Below are positions 42,301-50,570 of a stretch of 64,000 nucleotides of DNA, one piece after another (position 1 is the stretch's first letter; each line of letters begins with the position of its first letter). Source of the DNA: an uncultured Desulfovibrionaceae bacterium (GTDB lineage Bacteria > Desulfobacterota > Desulfovibrionia > Desulfovibrionales > Desulfovibrionaceae); the NCBI GenBank assembly GCA_949741925.1, contig CATJOY010000050.1, positions 49,370-113,369 on the forward strand. Reading direction: 5' to 3'. Below the pieces are notes generated by a model. It was not told the origin of the DNA, did not search any database, and was given only the letters and a program-made list of their open reading frames with translations. Position numbers and translations under genes: made by a program.

Positions 42301-42806
42301 GAAACCAGAGAAGCTCTGGTATAGCCCCATTCAATAGCCTGATCCAGCACCAAATCCGGGGCCATGTCCGCCCCCCTGGCCAGATTCAACTCATAGCCCT
42401 CCAGGAACTCCGGGGAAGGCACAAGGGGAATCAGGGTATCCAGCGAGCTGAACAGTGCCAATCCTCTAGAGCGGCGTCTCATAGCATAGAGCACTGCCAG
42501 ACGATCGCTCCAAGCAGCTTTTCCCCGCGGACCGGGGCTAAATGAGGGGAAAGAAAGGCAGGGCTCTTCCCAAAGCGGGACTAATGGTGATGAATCCCGT
42601 GCGGAAAGTTCTGGAGAAAACAAACGAAACAAGGCCCGACACGCGGCAAGTTCGGCCCCATCACGGGTGAAAACGACAACATTGCGCCCCGCCGCCGTGA
42701 GACGGGCGGCCAGATATGCGCGCGTTGCGGAACCGGCCCGGCAGATATGCTCGTCACGCCCTCCTCCGCCGGCCAGAGAGGACACAATCTGGGAAAAACT
42801 CACCAC
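39327..42806 (-). CDS. mfd: Transcription-repair coupling factor Mfd
   Basis: A 1159-residue DNA translocase that removes stalled RNA polymerase and recruits UvrA. The UvrB-like N-terminal modules come first (SIPGDIAVRGDILDIFCPGY). The CarD-like RNA-polymerase-interaction domain follows (LKEGDFLVHRDYGIASFGGL and LPVDRLSLVQRY). The helicase motor has GDVGFGKTEVALRAAF (Walker A), ILDEEQRFGVRHKERLK, LTATPIPRTLQLSLSGIRELSVI, QLRGRVGRSDRQAYA, and the C-terminal UvrA-masking domain. Length and order are normal. Confidence 0.98.
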   Translation of the reverse strand: MVSFSQIVSSLAGGGGRDEHICRAGSATRAYLAARLTAAGRNVVVFTRDGAELAACRALFRLFSPELSARDSSPLVPLWEEPCLSFPSFSPGPRGKAAWSDRLAVLYAMRRRSRGLALFSSLDTLIPLVPSPEFLEGYELNLARGADMAPDLVLDQAIEWGYTRASLVSIPGDIAVRGDILDIFCPGYARPVRLEFFGDTLEDIRLFDASSQRSLGSLQEVTILPVTPLPMVSSCRQGAARRFDALQQRGAIDAEERRALERNFESGARDLLPGVCLENPARLEAWFPPKSIFLLPSERDTAEALALIYETWRCSLEEQYELLGLRQPAPMVLRSPEDARDMLLRHDRAWFEDLTTGLEKVGLELPERAIHSFQELFPQPADQERPWQKLMASLRDWSKGREYERVILSFVSERSRSRFLALAEQDGIKPALRLQPEGKGIYALVSPFREGAYLSWDGTLILGEGVLQPKADKTAGRTPGSAFKGLESYDDLKEGDFLVHRDYGIASFGGLHRMELGGIANDYLLLHYAGDDKLYLPVDRLSLVQRYKTPDGGSGFLPSPDKLGSSQWFASKTKAQKAIEKIAEDLVQMYAYRKVAKGFTYGPIDEMYREFEASFGFEETPDQFRAIQDVLTDMEKPEPMDRLVCGDVGFGKTEVALRAAFRASLEGRQVALLCPTTVLAEQHFQTFRARLGAFPVSVGLLSRFVAPTRQKEVLAAAARGQIDILIGTHRILSKDVSLPNLGLLILDEEQRFGVRHKERLKELRKNVDVLTLTATPIPRTLQLSLSGIRELSVIETAPRDRKPVATAIINREETALRAIIERELAREGQVFWVYNRVQGLERVAEFVRKLVPSARIGMAHGQMGERALEEAMHKFWHGELDVLVCTAIVESGLDFPRANTLIVDQAQLFGLGQLYQLRGRVGRSDRQAYAVFVVQDADRLQENARKRLRVILELDYLGAGFQVAMEDLRMRGAGNILGESQSGHMTRLGLDLFLEMLEEAVAKLKGEPLAEHAETEVSLSLPAHIPEGYIGDPRERLKYYKALSSAATPTAQQDIELEMRDRFGPWPEELGNFLAVLSFKRFLRSLGVPKADIRTDGLRLNFHEKESGLDAAKLLPWVMANQERVRLLPPAGLDMSFKGLDVASGLAWALDALSALRAS

Positions 42807-43339
42807 AACACCATATTTGCTGTTCTTGCCGCTCGTACCCTGTAACGCTTCATGCCTCCGGCATCCGGTGCATTGCCTTGGCCTGCATCAACTAAACGCC
42901 CGGGAAGACCCTTGTGCCAGGAAAGCGAAAAAGGACAAAAGAGCTGTTCCTGTGCCCCGTCGAAGCAAGTGCCAAAAGGGCCACTCATACCTCGGCTCTA
43001 CAAAAGGAGAATCCCCCTTGGCACGTGTTTTACCCCTCCCGAGGGCTCTGACAAGACATCCTTGCTCCAAAGCGCCCCCTTTTCTCAGGGGGCTCAACCG
43101 GAAAAACTTGTCGCGAAAAAGAGCAAACAGGCTTTCACCTATTTTTCCCGTCTTCCACGCCCTAAGAAAAATTTTGGCTTTTCGCGGAAAATGCCTTGAG
43201 AAACAGCCCCTGCAAAGAAAAAAACACAACGCCGGTCGAGCCGCAATCCCCCCGGCATGTTCCGGACCCTCAATCATAACGGCGAATATCCTATAATCAC
43301 CGGCACTTCAATGAAAATATTCTCCAGCCTCCTGCCAGT
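42807..43339. other. Intergenic region before mfd without a visible gene
   Basis: About 530 bases. Open frames on both strands (for example 42888-43277 minus) have biased, non-family composition and no ribosome sites. I see no repeat of note. Confidence 0.45.
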
Positions 43340-43371
43340 AAAAAAGCCGCTCCGTAGGGAGCGGCTTTTTT
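43340..43371. terminator. Terminator after cheW
   Basis: A perfect 14-bp stem AAAAAAGCCGCTCC/GGAGCGGCTTTTTT with loop GTAG works in both directions; it lies 19 bases after the cheW stop. Confidence 0.95.
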
Positions 43372-43389
43372 ACTGTAAAGCAAAAGGCT

Positions 43390-43863
43390 TTAGATTTGAG
43401 ACAAGGCTTCCATATCCTCGTTAGACAACAACTTATCCAGATCAAGAAGGATAAGCAAGCGATCCTGGAGTTTACCGACGCCGCTGATATATTCGGATTC
43501 AACCCCTGCAACCACCGGTGGAGGCGGCTCCACCGTGCCTGCGGGAACCCTGAGCACTTCAGAAACCGAGTCAACCACAAAGCCCACGATCATATTGTTG
43601 ATTTCAATGACGATGATCCGCGTATGCTTATCGTGGCCTTTGGAATCCAGGCCGAAACGGCGGCGGAGGTCAATAATGGGAATAACCTTGCCCCGCAGAT
43701 TGATGACGCCCTCAACAAAATCTTGGGCGCGGGGGACCTTGGTTATTTCCATGGTGCGGATAATCTCCTGCACCTTCAGAATATCGACGCCGAACTCTTC
43801 TACGCCGATACTGAATGTGACCAACTGCAGCAGTTCGTCATCTTTTTTCTGTATTTGATCCAT
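43390..43863 (-). CDS. cheW: Chemotaxis coupling protein CheW
   Basis: A 157-residue scaffold protein linking receptors to the kinase CheA at the inner membrane. QLVTFSIGVEEFGVDILKVQEIIRTMEITKVPRAQDFVEGVINLRGKVIPIIDLRRRFG is the first SH3-like half. IVIEINNMIVGFVVDSVSEVLRVP and ISGVGKLQDRLLILLDLDKLL form the second. The normal length and NLRGxVxPIIDLR motif make it certain. It has no chemotaxis neighbours here, so it may serve a receptor array coded elsewhere. Confidence 0.97.
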   Translation of the reverse strand: MDQIQKKDDELLQLVTFSIGVEEFGVDILKVQEIIRTMEITKVPRAQDFVEGVINLRGKVIPIIDLRRRFGLDSKGHDKHTRIIVIEINNMIVGFVVDSVSEVLRVPAGTVEPPPPVVAGVESEYISGVGKLQDRLLILLDLDKLLSNEDMEALSQI

Positions 43864-44017
43864 ACCTTTCCCCTGTCAAAAAATTCCATGCCCTGGGTAC
43901 AATCTCACTGTGGCAGTGAAAAAATAACCATATTTATCTTGGCAGTTTTTACAACTTTCGGCAAGCCTAAAAGTCACTTGCCGTACAGACACAGCCACAG
44001 GCGGCGCAAGGGGCGTT

Positions 44018-45358
44018 TCAGGGCTTCTCTTTTCCCCTGCCTACACAAAAATAGGCTAAACCTTTTCCGGCTACGAGGGAAGGCTGGTAGAGATTCCTGC
44101 CGTCAAACAGCACAGGAGCGCTGAGCATCGACCGAATTTTGGTAAAATCGGGCGTTCTGAACTGGTTCCATTCCGTTACCACCAACAGGGCGTCGGCGCC
44201 CTCCAAGGCGTCATACTGTTCCGAAACTACGGAAACCAACGCATTGTCAGCAAGGATTTTCCTGGCGTTATCCCCGGCAACAGGATCATAGGCCCGGATT
44301 GTCATCCCCGCGGCGGTCAGCGAGCGGATGATGGCAAGTGAAGCCGCTTCGCGCATATCATCAGTATTAGCCTTAAAAGCTAACCCCCAAAGGGCCAGCG
44401 TTTTGCCTTTGACGCCGCCCTGGGGAGCGAAATATTCTTTAATGCGCTCGGCCATGACCAGTTTTTGACGGTCGTTTACTTCATCCACCGATTCCAGAAG
44501 CTGGGGAACGATCCCCGCCTGTCTGGCCGTGTGAATAAGCGCTTTGACATCCTTGGGAAAGCAGGAACCGCCGTACCCCACCCCGGGATAGATAAAGTAG
44601 TGGCCAATGCGGTGATCTGAACCAATGCCCATACGCACATCACGCACATCGGCCCCAACCTTTTCGCAGATATTGGCAACTTCGTTAATAAAAGAAATTT
44701 TGGTGGCCAGCATGCAGTTGGCCGCGTATTTAGTCATCTCGGCGCTGCGGGTATTCATAACAATGAGCTTTTCGCGGCTCCGGGCAAAGGGGGCGTACAG
44801 TTCCTTCATGACGGCGGCGGAAGCAGGGCTTTCAGTGCCCACCACAACCCTGTCGGGCTTCATAAAGTCATTAACCGCGTCCCCCTCTTTCAGGAATTCA
44901 GGGTTGGAAACAACGTCGAAGGTGAGGGAAGAGCCGCGGGCCTTTAATTCCTCGCTGACCAGGCTTCTGACCATATCAGCCGTGCCCACGGGCACTGTGG
45001 ACTTATCAACGATGATCAGGGGAGTTGCCATGATCCGCCCAATTTCGCGGGCTACAGTCTGCACATAGGAAAGATCGCAGGAACCATCCTCACACGAGGG
45101 AGTGCCCACACAGATAAAAGCCACTTCAGCGTCGGCGAGCCCCTCAGCCAGGCTGGTCGTAAAGGTCAAACGACCTTCGGCGTGGTTGCGTTTGACCAAA
45201 GAAGACAACCCGGGCTCGAAAATGTGCACGTCACCAGCCTCCAGACGGGCCACGATCTGCGGGTTTACATCCACGCAACGCACGGCGTTGCCCATTTCGG
45301 AAAAACAGGCAGCACTGACAAGCCCGACGTAGCCGGTGCCGACGATGCAGATATTCAT
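44018..45358 (-). CDS. ugd: UDP-glucose 6-dehydrogenase
   Basis: A 446-residue NAD-dependent enzyme that oxidises UDP-glucose to UDP-glucuronate for surface polysaccharides. ICIVGTGYVGLVSAACFSEMG is the Rossmann start. PLIIVDKSTVPVGTADM, SNPEFLKEGDAVNDFMKPDRVVVG, AEMTKYAANCMLATKISFINEVA and the catalytic-Cys motif GVGYGGSCFPKDVKAL are in the usual order, as is WGLAFKANTDDMREA. It stands alone, without other sugar genes. Confidence 0.97.
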   Translation of the reverse strand: MNICIVGTGYVGLVSAACFSEMGNAVRCVDVNPQIVARLEAGDVHIFEPGLSSLVKRNHAEGRLTFTTSLAEGLADAEVAFICVGTPSCEDGSCDLSYVQTVAREIGRIMATPLIIVDKSTVPVGTADMVRSLVSEELKARGSSLTFDVVSNPEFLKEGDAVNDFMKPDRVVVGTESPASAAVMKELYAPFARSREKLIVMNTRSAEMTKYAANCMLATKISFINEVANICEKVGADVRDVRMGIGSDHRIGHYFIYPGVGYGGSCFPKDVKALIHTARQAGIVPQLLESVDEVNDRQKLVMAERIKEYFAPQGGVKGKTLALWGLAFKANTDDMREAASLAIIRSLTAAGMTIRAYDPVAGDNARKILADNALVSVVSEQYDALEGADALLVVTEWNQFRTPDFTKIRSMLSAPVLFDGRNLYQPSLVAGKGLAYFCVGRGKEKP

Positions 45359-45831
45359 ATCAGGATTCCTGTGGGGTTGTTCGGTTGGGTGGTCCGAAAC
45401 AGGCTTTTATGCAACCGACCTCCCGCCGGCCGTGAACCACCTGAACAGCCGTGCGGAAACAGAAAAAGTCGTTGTCATGCGTTATATCTCTTTATAGTAT
45501 ACAGCGACTCTCCGCTCGTCAATGCTTGGAGCCCGGCATATCCTCCGCTTTGCCAGAAGTCATTTATTTTCATTACGGAATGGTTTCAAACGCAAGGCGT
45601 TGCCGCGGCATGCCCTCCGAATGCAGCTCCACCCATCCCCCGCTTTCGCCTCCGGGGCGGACTGCTCGCAAAACGGAGTGTCGCCATATCCCCAAGGGGG
45701 TTACATTATTTCCTCAGCGAAAAGCCGCCTGGCACCCTCGACAAAGTAGGCAAAAAAACGGGCGAAGGCAGGGTGGAGAGGCGCCGAGCCCGAGGCATTC
45801 CCGACGGTATACTAAAAAAAGGACCCCCTTC
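45359..45831. other. Divergent intergenic region between ugd and acpS
   Basis: About 470 bases. A possible plus-strand promoter has TTGTCA (45472-45477) and TAGTAT (45495-45500) with a 17-base spacer. The acpS frame is open well upstream of its ATG but has no family content there. Confidence 0.4.
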
Positions 45832-46203
45832 ATGATTATCGGCCTTGGCATCGACGTTGTGGAACTTGCCCGCATGGAGCGCACCTGGCAACGGTTTGGC
45901 ATACGCTTTGCCGAACGCATTCTGCACCCCGAGGAAATCAATGGGCTACGGGCTCCAGAAGCTCGCTACCTAGCCTCGCGCTTCGCAGTCAAGGAAGCCG
46001 CTGTAAAGGCCTTGGGAACCGGCTTTGCCCATGGCCTGGCCCCTTCAGATATTCTGGTGCGTCATACGGAGGGAGGAAAACCACAACTCGTTTGCCACGG
46101 TCCTGCCGAAGAGCTGTTACGAAAACGCGGTGTTTCCCAAACCTTTCTCTCCATCAGCCATGAGCGCAGCGTTGCTGTGGCCGTGGTTATTCTGGAAGGC
46201 TGA
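45832..46203 (+). CDS. acpS: Holo-[acyl-carrier-protein] synthase
   Basis: A 123-residue 4'-phosphopantetheinyl transferase that activates ACP for fatty acid synthesis. MIIGLGIDVVELARMERTWQ (metal Asp8), RILHPEEI, YLASRFAVKEAAVKALGTGF (Lys and metal Glu) and FLSISHERSVAVAVVILE are the family blocks. The ATG at 45832 follows AGGA. It begins a run of plus-strand genes with trmFO and murJ. Confidence 0.97.
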   Translation: MIIGLGIDVVELARMERTWQRFGIRFAERILHPEEINGLRAPEARYLASRFAVKEAAVKALGTGFAHGLAPSDILVRHTEGGKPQLVCHGPAEELLRKRGVSQTFLSISHERSVAVAVVILEG

Positions 46204-46438
46204 CCGCGGCACAGCTTCACACACGCTCTTTGCAGCCAACAAGAGCGAAACGCGCCCGAGGCGCACACCGCAACAAAGCCTTGACCGGAAAATCTTCCGG
46301 CCCGACGCGGTTGCCCGTAGCCTGGCCGGTTCCTCCAAAAATCTTTACCCTGTCCCACGCCTGTTCCCCGTACGCTCTTTACCTGGGCGGCAAAGCCCTG
46401 TATGAAACCTTGGTACCTTCACCTAACCGGAGCAGCAC

Positions 46439-47761
46439 ATGGCGGAACGCCGCATAGCCATTATCGGAGCCGGCCTGGCCGGTTGCGAAGCAGCCTTTGC
46501 CCTGGCCCAGCGGGGCATCCAAGTCAGTCTTTTCGAGATGAAACCCCTGGTCTTTTCCCCGGCCCATTCCAGCGAAAATCTGGCGGAACTGGTCTGTTCT
46601 AATTCCTTTCGTTCAGATGACCCTAAAAGCGCCATCGGCCTCCTGAAGGAGGAAATGCGCAGCTTGGGCAGCCTGACTATGGAAACAGCCGAACGCTTTC
46701 AAGTTCCGGCGGGCAAGGCCTTGGCTGTGGACCGGAAGAACTTCAGCGCTGCCATCAGCGAACGCATCGCTTCTCATCCATGCATCAGGCTGGAGCGAAA
46801 GGAGATCCGATCCCTTGCCTTTCCTCTGCCCGAGGCGCCGGAAGCCGAAGCCGTAATCGTTGCGGCAGGCCCTCTGGCAAGTGAAGCGCTGGCGCACAGC
46901 CTTTCTCGGACTATCGGGGAAAATTCGCTCTATTTCTATGACGCCATCGCCCCGATCATCGCGGCGGAATCCGTCAACCTCGAACGGGCTTTTCCCGGCG
47001 CGCGCTATGCCCCGGATAGCTGTGATTATCTCAACTGTCCTATGGAAAAGGATGAGTACTTTGCTTTTTATGAAGCGCTTCTCGCGGCGGATAAAGTGGC
47101 AGCCAGAGATTTTGAACAGGAAAAGCACTTCGAGGGCTGCATGCCCATCGAAGCCCTGGCGGAGCGGGGCCCCAGAACGCTGGTTTTCGGCCCTCTAAAA
47201 CCTGTGGGTTTTGAAGACCCCCGAACCGGCAGGCGCCCCTACGCCTTATTGCAACTGCGGGCAGAAAACCTGAACCGCAGCGCCTTCAACCTGGTTGGTT
47301 GTCAAACCAAACTAACCTACGCGGCCCAAGCCGAGGTGTTTCGGCTTATTCCCGGTCTGGAGAGGGCAGAATTTATTCGATTCGGCAGCATGCACCGCAA
47401 CACCTTTGTCAATGCCCCCGGCGTGCTGACCGGGAACCTCTCCCTCAAGGCCGCGCCGCGTCTCTATCTGGCCGGTCAAATCACCGGTGTTGAGGGCTAT
47501 GTGGAATCGGCCGCCACAGGATTATGGCTCGGCCTGCACCTGGCCTCGGAGGGGCGTCTCTCCCCGCCGCCCCCGGAAACAGCATGGGGAAGCCTGTTTG
47601 CGCATCTGCAAACCCCGGTCAAGCATTTTCAGCCCTCCAATGTCCAGTTCGGTCTGATGCCTGAACTGGGCCAAAAAGCCCGAAAAGCCGACCGCAAAGC
47701 CCTGTATGCCGAAAGAGCTCGGGCCGCTTTCGCCGGCTGGCGGAGCCAATGCAGTTTCTGA
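46439..47761 (+). CDS. trmFO: Methylenetetrahydrofolate-tRNA-(uracil-54-C5)-methyltransferase TrmFO
   Basis: A 440-residue FAD enzyme that makes ribothymidine at position 54 of tRNAs, taking the methyl from methylenetetrahydrofolate. IAIIGAGLAGCEAAFALAQRG is the FAD site. LVCSNSFRSDDPKSAIGLLKEEMR, FPGARYAPDSCDYLNCPMEKDEY, FEGCMPIEALAERGPRTLVFGPLKPVG, GCQTKLTYAAQ and LAGQITGVEGYVESAATG are diagnostic. It stands in place of TrmA-type SAM-dependent enzymes. It overlaps murJ by 13 bases. Confidence 0.98.
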   Translation: MAERRIAIIGAGLAGCEAAFALAQRGIQVSLFEMKPLVFSPAHSSENLAELVCSNSFRSDDPKSAIGLLKEEMRSLGSLTMETAERFQVPAGKALAVDRKNFSAAISERIASHPCIRLERKEIRSLAFPLPEAPEAEAVIVAAGPLASEALAHSLSRTIGENSLYFYDAIAPIIAAESVNLERAFPGARYAPDSCDYLNCPMEKDEYFAFYEALLAADKVAARDFEQEKHFEGCMPIEALAERGPRTLVFGPLKPVGFEDPRTGRRPYALLQLRAENLNRSAFNLVGCQTKLTYAAQAEVFRLIPGLERAEFIRFGSMHRNTFVNAPGVLTGNLSLKAAPRLYLAGQITGVEGYVESAATGLWLGLHLASEGRLSPPPPETAWGSLFAHLQTPVKHFQPSNVQFGLMPELGQKARKADRKALYAERARAAFAGWRSQCSF

Positions 47762-49332
47762 CCCGCAGCCGCCACATGGGCGCGGCCGCTGTGATCATGG
47801 GTTCCAGCGTGCTCCTCTCCCGCTTCATGGGGCTGATACGCGATAAAGTTATTTCCTATTATTACGGCGCAGGGGCGGAAGCGGATCTCTACTTTGCCGC
47901 CTTCGTCATTCCGGATTTCATCAACTACCTGCTGGCCGGCGGCTATTTTTCCATTACCCTGATCCCTCTCCTTTCGCGTCGTTTTGCTGAAAGCCGAGAC
48001 CTTGGCTGGAATTTTTTCTCGGCCGTCTTCTGGTGGGTAACCGCTGCCTCCGCTGCTCTGGTCTATCTGGCCTGGCTGCTGGCCCCCGACCTGACGGCCT
48101 TTTTTTTCCCCGATTTTGACCCCGCATCCCGAGCGAGGCTGGTCTATTTCCTCCGTATCATCCTTCCGGCGCAGGTATTTTTTCTGCCCGGGGCTACCCT
48201 GACCGCTCTGCTCTATTTGCGCCGTCAGTTCACTGTACCGGCGCTGACCCCGCTTATTTACAACGCCTGGATTATCGCCGGCGGCCTGATACTGCACGTT
48301 CTGGCCCCGGAACGAGGCATGGAAGGTTTTTGTTGGGGAGTTTTCGCCGGGGCGCTCTGCGGCAGCTTTCTGCTGCCCCTCATCACAGTATGGCAGGGCG
48401 ATTTCTCCTTGCGCCTGGCCTTTCGCAAGGTAGGGCTTTCCCGCTTCTTTGTTTTGGCCCTGCCCTTAATGCTCGGGCAATCCATTGTCGGCCTGGATGA
48501 ACAATTTACCAGAATATTCGGCGCCATGACCGGAGAAGGCAATATCAGCCTGCTCTCCTATGCCAGACGGCTGATGTTCGTGCCCATTGGCGTGGTCGCC
48601 CAGGCTGCCGGAGTAGCTTCTTACCCGTTTCTGGCGGCTCTGGCTGCCGAAGGAGCCTTCGAGCGCTTTGCCGCTACCCTGAACACGGCGGCTAAAAACG
48701 CTCTTGCCCTGGTCGTTCCCCTATGCGTCTGGATGGCCGCAGCCTCGCTCCCGCTGGTCCGCCTGATCTTCCAGCAAGGCCGTTTTAGTGCCGCTGAAAC
48801 CGCTTCCACCGCTGTTCTGCTCTCTCTGATGTTAAGCGCCGTCCTCTTTTGGACAATCCAACAGATGCTCAGTCGGGCCTTTTACGCCCTGGAGGATACC
48901 CTTACCCCTGCCCTGGCCGGAAGCCTGATCACCATGCTTTCTCTCCCTGTCTACTGGTTCGCCGCCCGGCTTCTCGGCGCGCCGGGAGTAGCACTTTCCG
49001 GAGTTTTGGCCATCATCCTGTATACCCTGCTCCTGGCATATCTCTGGCAAAAACGGAGGGGTTCCGCCGCCCTGCGCGGCTTTGCCTCGCTCATCGCCAA
49101 AGCCCTGGCCGTGTCGGCCCTTCCGGGATTCGCCGCCCTGGGGGCGGCCTTGTACGTGCCACAATACAGCGGGTGCGAAGCCTCCGCCCCTCTTTGCAGC
49201 GCTTTCCTGGCCCTCGCCGTCAGCGGCACGGCGTTTGCCTTACTGTATATTCCGGCAGCCCTGCGTATTCCGGAACTTGGCGCCCCCCTGGTTCTTTTTC
49301 TGGATAAACTCCGGCGCAAGCGTGCCCTGTAA
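47749..49332 (+). CDS. murJ: Lipid II flippase MurJ (MviN)
   Basis: A 527-residue inner-membrane protein with about 14 hydrophobic segments. GSSVLLSRFMGLIRDKVISYYYG, AEADLYFAAFVIPDFINYLLAGGYFSITLIPLLS (arginine-containing cavity region), ILPAQVFFLPGATLTALLYL, and SRAFYALEDTLTPALAG are typical of MviN. It flips the peptidoglycan precursor lipid II to the periplasm. It starts inside the end of trmFO, so translation may be coupled. Confidence 0.95.
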   Translation: MQFLTRSRHMGAAAVIMGSSVLLSRFMGLIRDKVISYYYGAGAEADLYFAAFVIPDFINYLLAGGYFSITLIPLLSRRFAESRDLGWNFFSAVFWWVTAASAALVYLAWLLAPDLTAFFFPDFDPASRARLVYFLRIILPAQVFFLPGATLTALLYLRRQFTVPALTPLIYNAWIIAGGLILHVLAPERGMEGFCWGVFAGALCGSFLLPLITVWQGDFSLRLAFRKVGLSRFFVLALPLMLGQSIVGLDEQFTRIFGAMTGEGNISLLSYARRLMFVPIGVVAQAAGVASYPFLAALAAEGAFERFAATLNTAAKNALALVVPLCVWMAAASLPLVRLIFQQGRFSAAETASTAVLLSLMLSAVLFWTIQQMLSRAFYALEDTLTPALAGSLITMLSLPVYWFAARLLGAPGVALSGVLAIILYTLLLAYLWQKRRGSAALRGFASLIAKALAVSALPGFAALGAALYVPQYSGCEASAPLCSAFLALAVSGTAFALLYIPAALRIPELGAPLVLFLDKLRRKRAL

Positions 49333-49387
49333 CCCGCTTCTCAAACCGCCGGACTGCCCCTGGGGAGAGCTTCGCCGATTCGGCCGT

Positions 49388-50317
49388 TCATGAACGGCAA
49401 AGCATCCAGGTCAGCTCATGTTTGTTATGGCTAAGATGGACCAGGCGGGAACCGGGAATGGAGCGCAACGATTCCGCCGTGGCGTGGTCCGTATCACCTT
49501 GAAATTTCACGGTACAAATAAAGTTGCGGCAGTTTTCCGCCTCCAGCCAGCGGCGAAGCATGGTTACCAATCGTTGTGGATAGCAGATTACATCGCAACA
49601 AAGCCAATCCACGGCTGCAAATTCACGAGGAGCCACGCTAAAGGCGCTACGCGCCTGATAACGGACGCCCGGCATGGCGGCCACGGCGTTATCCAGCGGG
49701 GCCTTATCCAGGCTTAGCACAGTGGCCCCAAGATGCGCCAGAACCCAGGTCCAGCCGCCGGGGGAACTGCCGAGATCAAGACAAAAATCATCCTTTCCCG
49801 GCATTCTGCCCAACAGAGTCAATGCCTCCCAGAGCTTGAGGTACGCTCGGCTAGGCGGCCCATCCTTATCTTCCGCAAAAACAATTTTGCCGTGCGGAAA
49901 GGGGCTCATCCGCTCCTGAGAAGCCAACAGCGTGTTGGCATCCAGCAGGCACCAGCCGCCCAGAGGCGCTGTCGGCAGCGGACTTCCAAAGCAGAATGGC
50001 TTTTGCTTGACAGGCGGGAGAGCGGCCTCAATCAAAGCAGCCCGCCGATGGCAGGCCAGGGGAAACAGGACCCAATTGCGCTGCATGGCCTTTAGTTCCC
50101 TGGCGGCATGGGAGATGGACCGAATCGGAAAAAGACGGGGAGAAAGCCAGGCATCCTGAGCCCAACAGGGGCGGGGCGCATCCGGGGGCACAGAGCCGGC
50201 CACAGCGAAAAGCCGCCCTCGGCTCCAGAGAACACGCGCCCCCAGGCGGTGCAGTTCTTCGGCTAAAACACTTTCATAGCCCTCGGCGGCGAGATAGACA
50301 ACGGCAGGGGTTTCCAT
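49388..50317 (-). CDS. RlmM-like FtsJ-fold RNA 2'-O-methyltransferase
   Basis: A 309-residue methyltransferase. Residues 1-100 form a THUMP-like substrate domain (VYLAAEGYESVLAEELHRLGARVLW). The FtsJ domain has the SAM motif DFCLDLGSSPGGWTWVLAHLGATVLSLD. The K-D-K-E tetrad has the Asp in LCCDVICYP, the second Lys in CTVKFQG, and the Glu in NKHELTWML; the first Lys is in YLKLWEAL. E. coli RlmM (366 residues) methylates C2498 of 23S rRNA with the same layout. This one is about 55 residues shorter, so exact target equivalence is a guess. Confidence 0.85.
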   Translation of the reverse strand: METPAVVYLAAEGYESVLAEELHRLGARVLWSRGRLFAVAGSVPPDAPRPCWAQDAWLSPRLFPIRSISHAARELKAMQRNWVLFPLACHRRAALIEAALPPVKQKPFCFGSPLPTAPLGGWCLLDANTLLASQERMSPFPHGKIVFAEDKDGPPSRAYLKLWEALTLLGRMPGKDDFCLDLGSSPGGWTWVLAHLGATVLSLDKAPLDNAVAAMPGVRYQARSAFSVAPREFAAVDWLCCDVICYPQRLVTMLRRWLEAENCRNFICTVKFQGDTDHATAESLRSIPGSRLVHLSHNKHELTWMLCRS

Positions 50318-50570
50318 AACGTTCTACGGCAGTAGTGCGGCCATTTTCCCGCCCTGTCAAGCGCGCGCCGCAGATCCCCCAGCCGCATGATCCCTGCGGC
50401 GTTCCGCTTGCTTCGCATTCGGCGTTTCCCGCCGTGGCCAAGCGGCGCTATAGAAATGCCACAGTATAGCCGCCTTGACAGTTGCCTTGTCAAGCGCGGC
50501 AACAACAGCTATATATACAGACTGCCCCGCGTTCGGGGCGCCTTCACCCACTCACTGCCTGGAAGCACCC

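Noticed and set aside
42888..43277. A 129-codon minus-strand frame in the gap before mfd
   Set aside because: Cys/Phe/Arg-heavy composition, no ribosome site, no recognisable domain.
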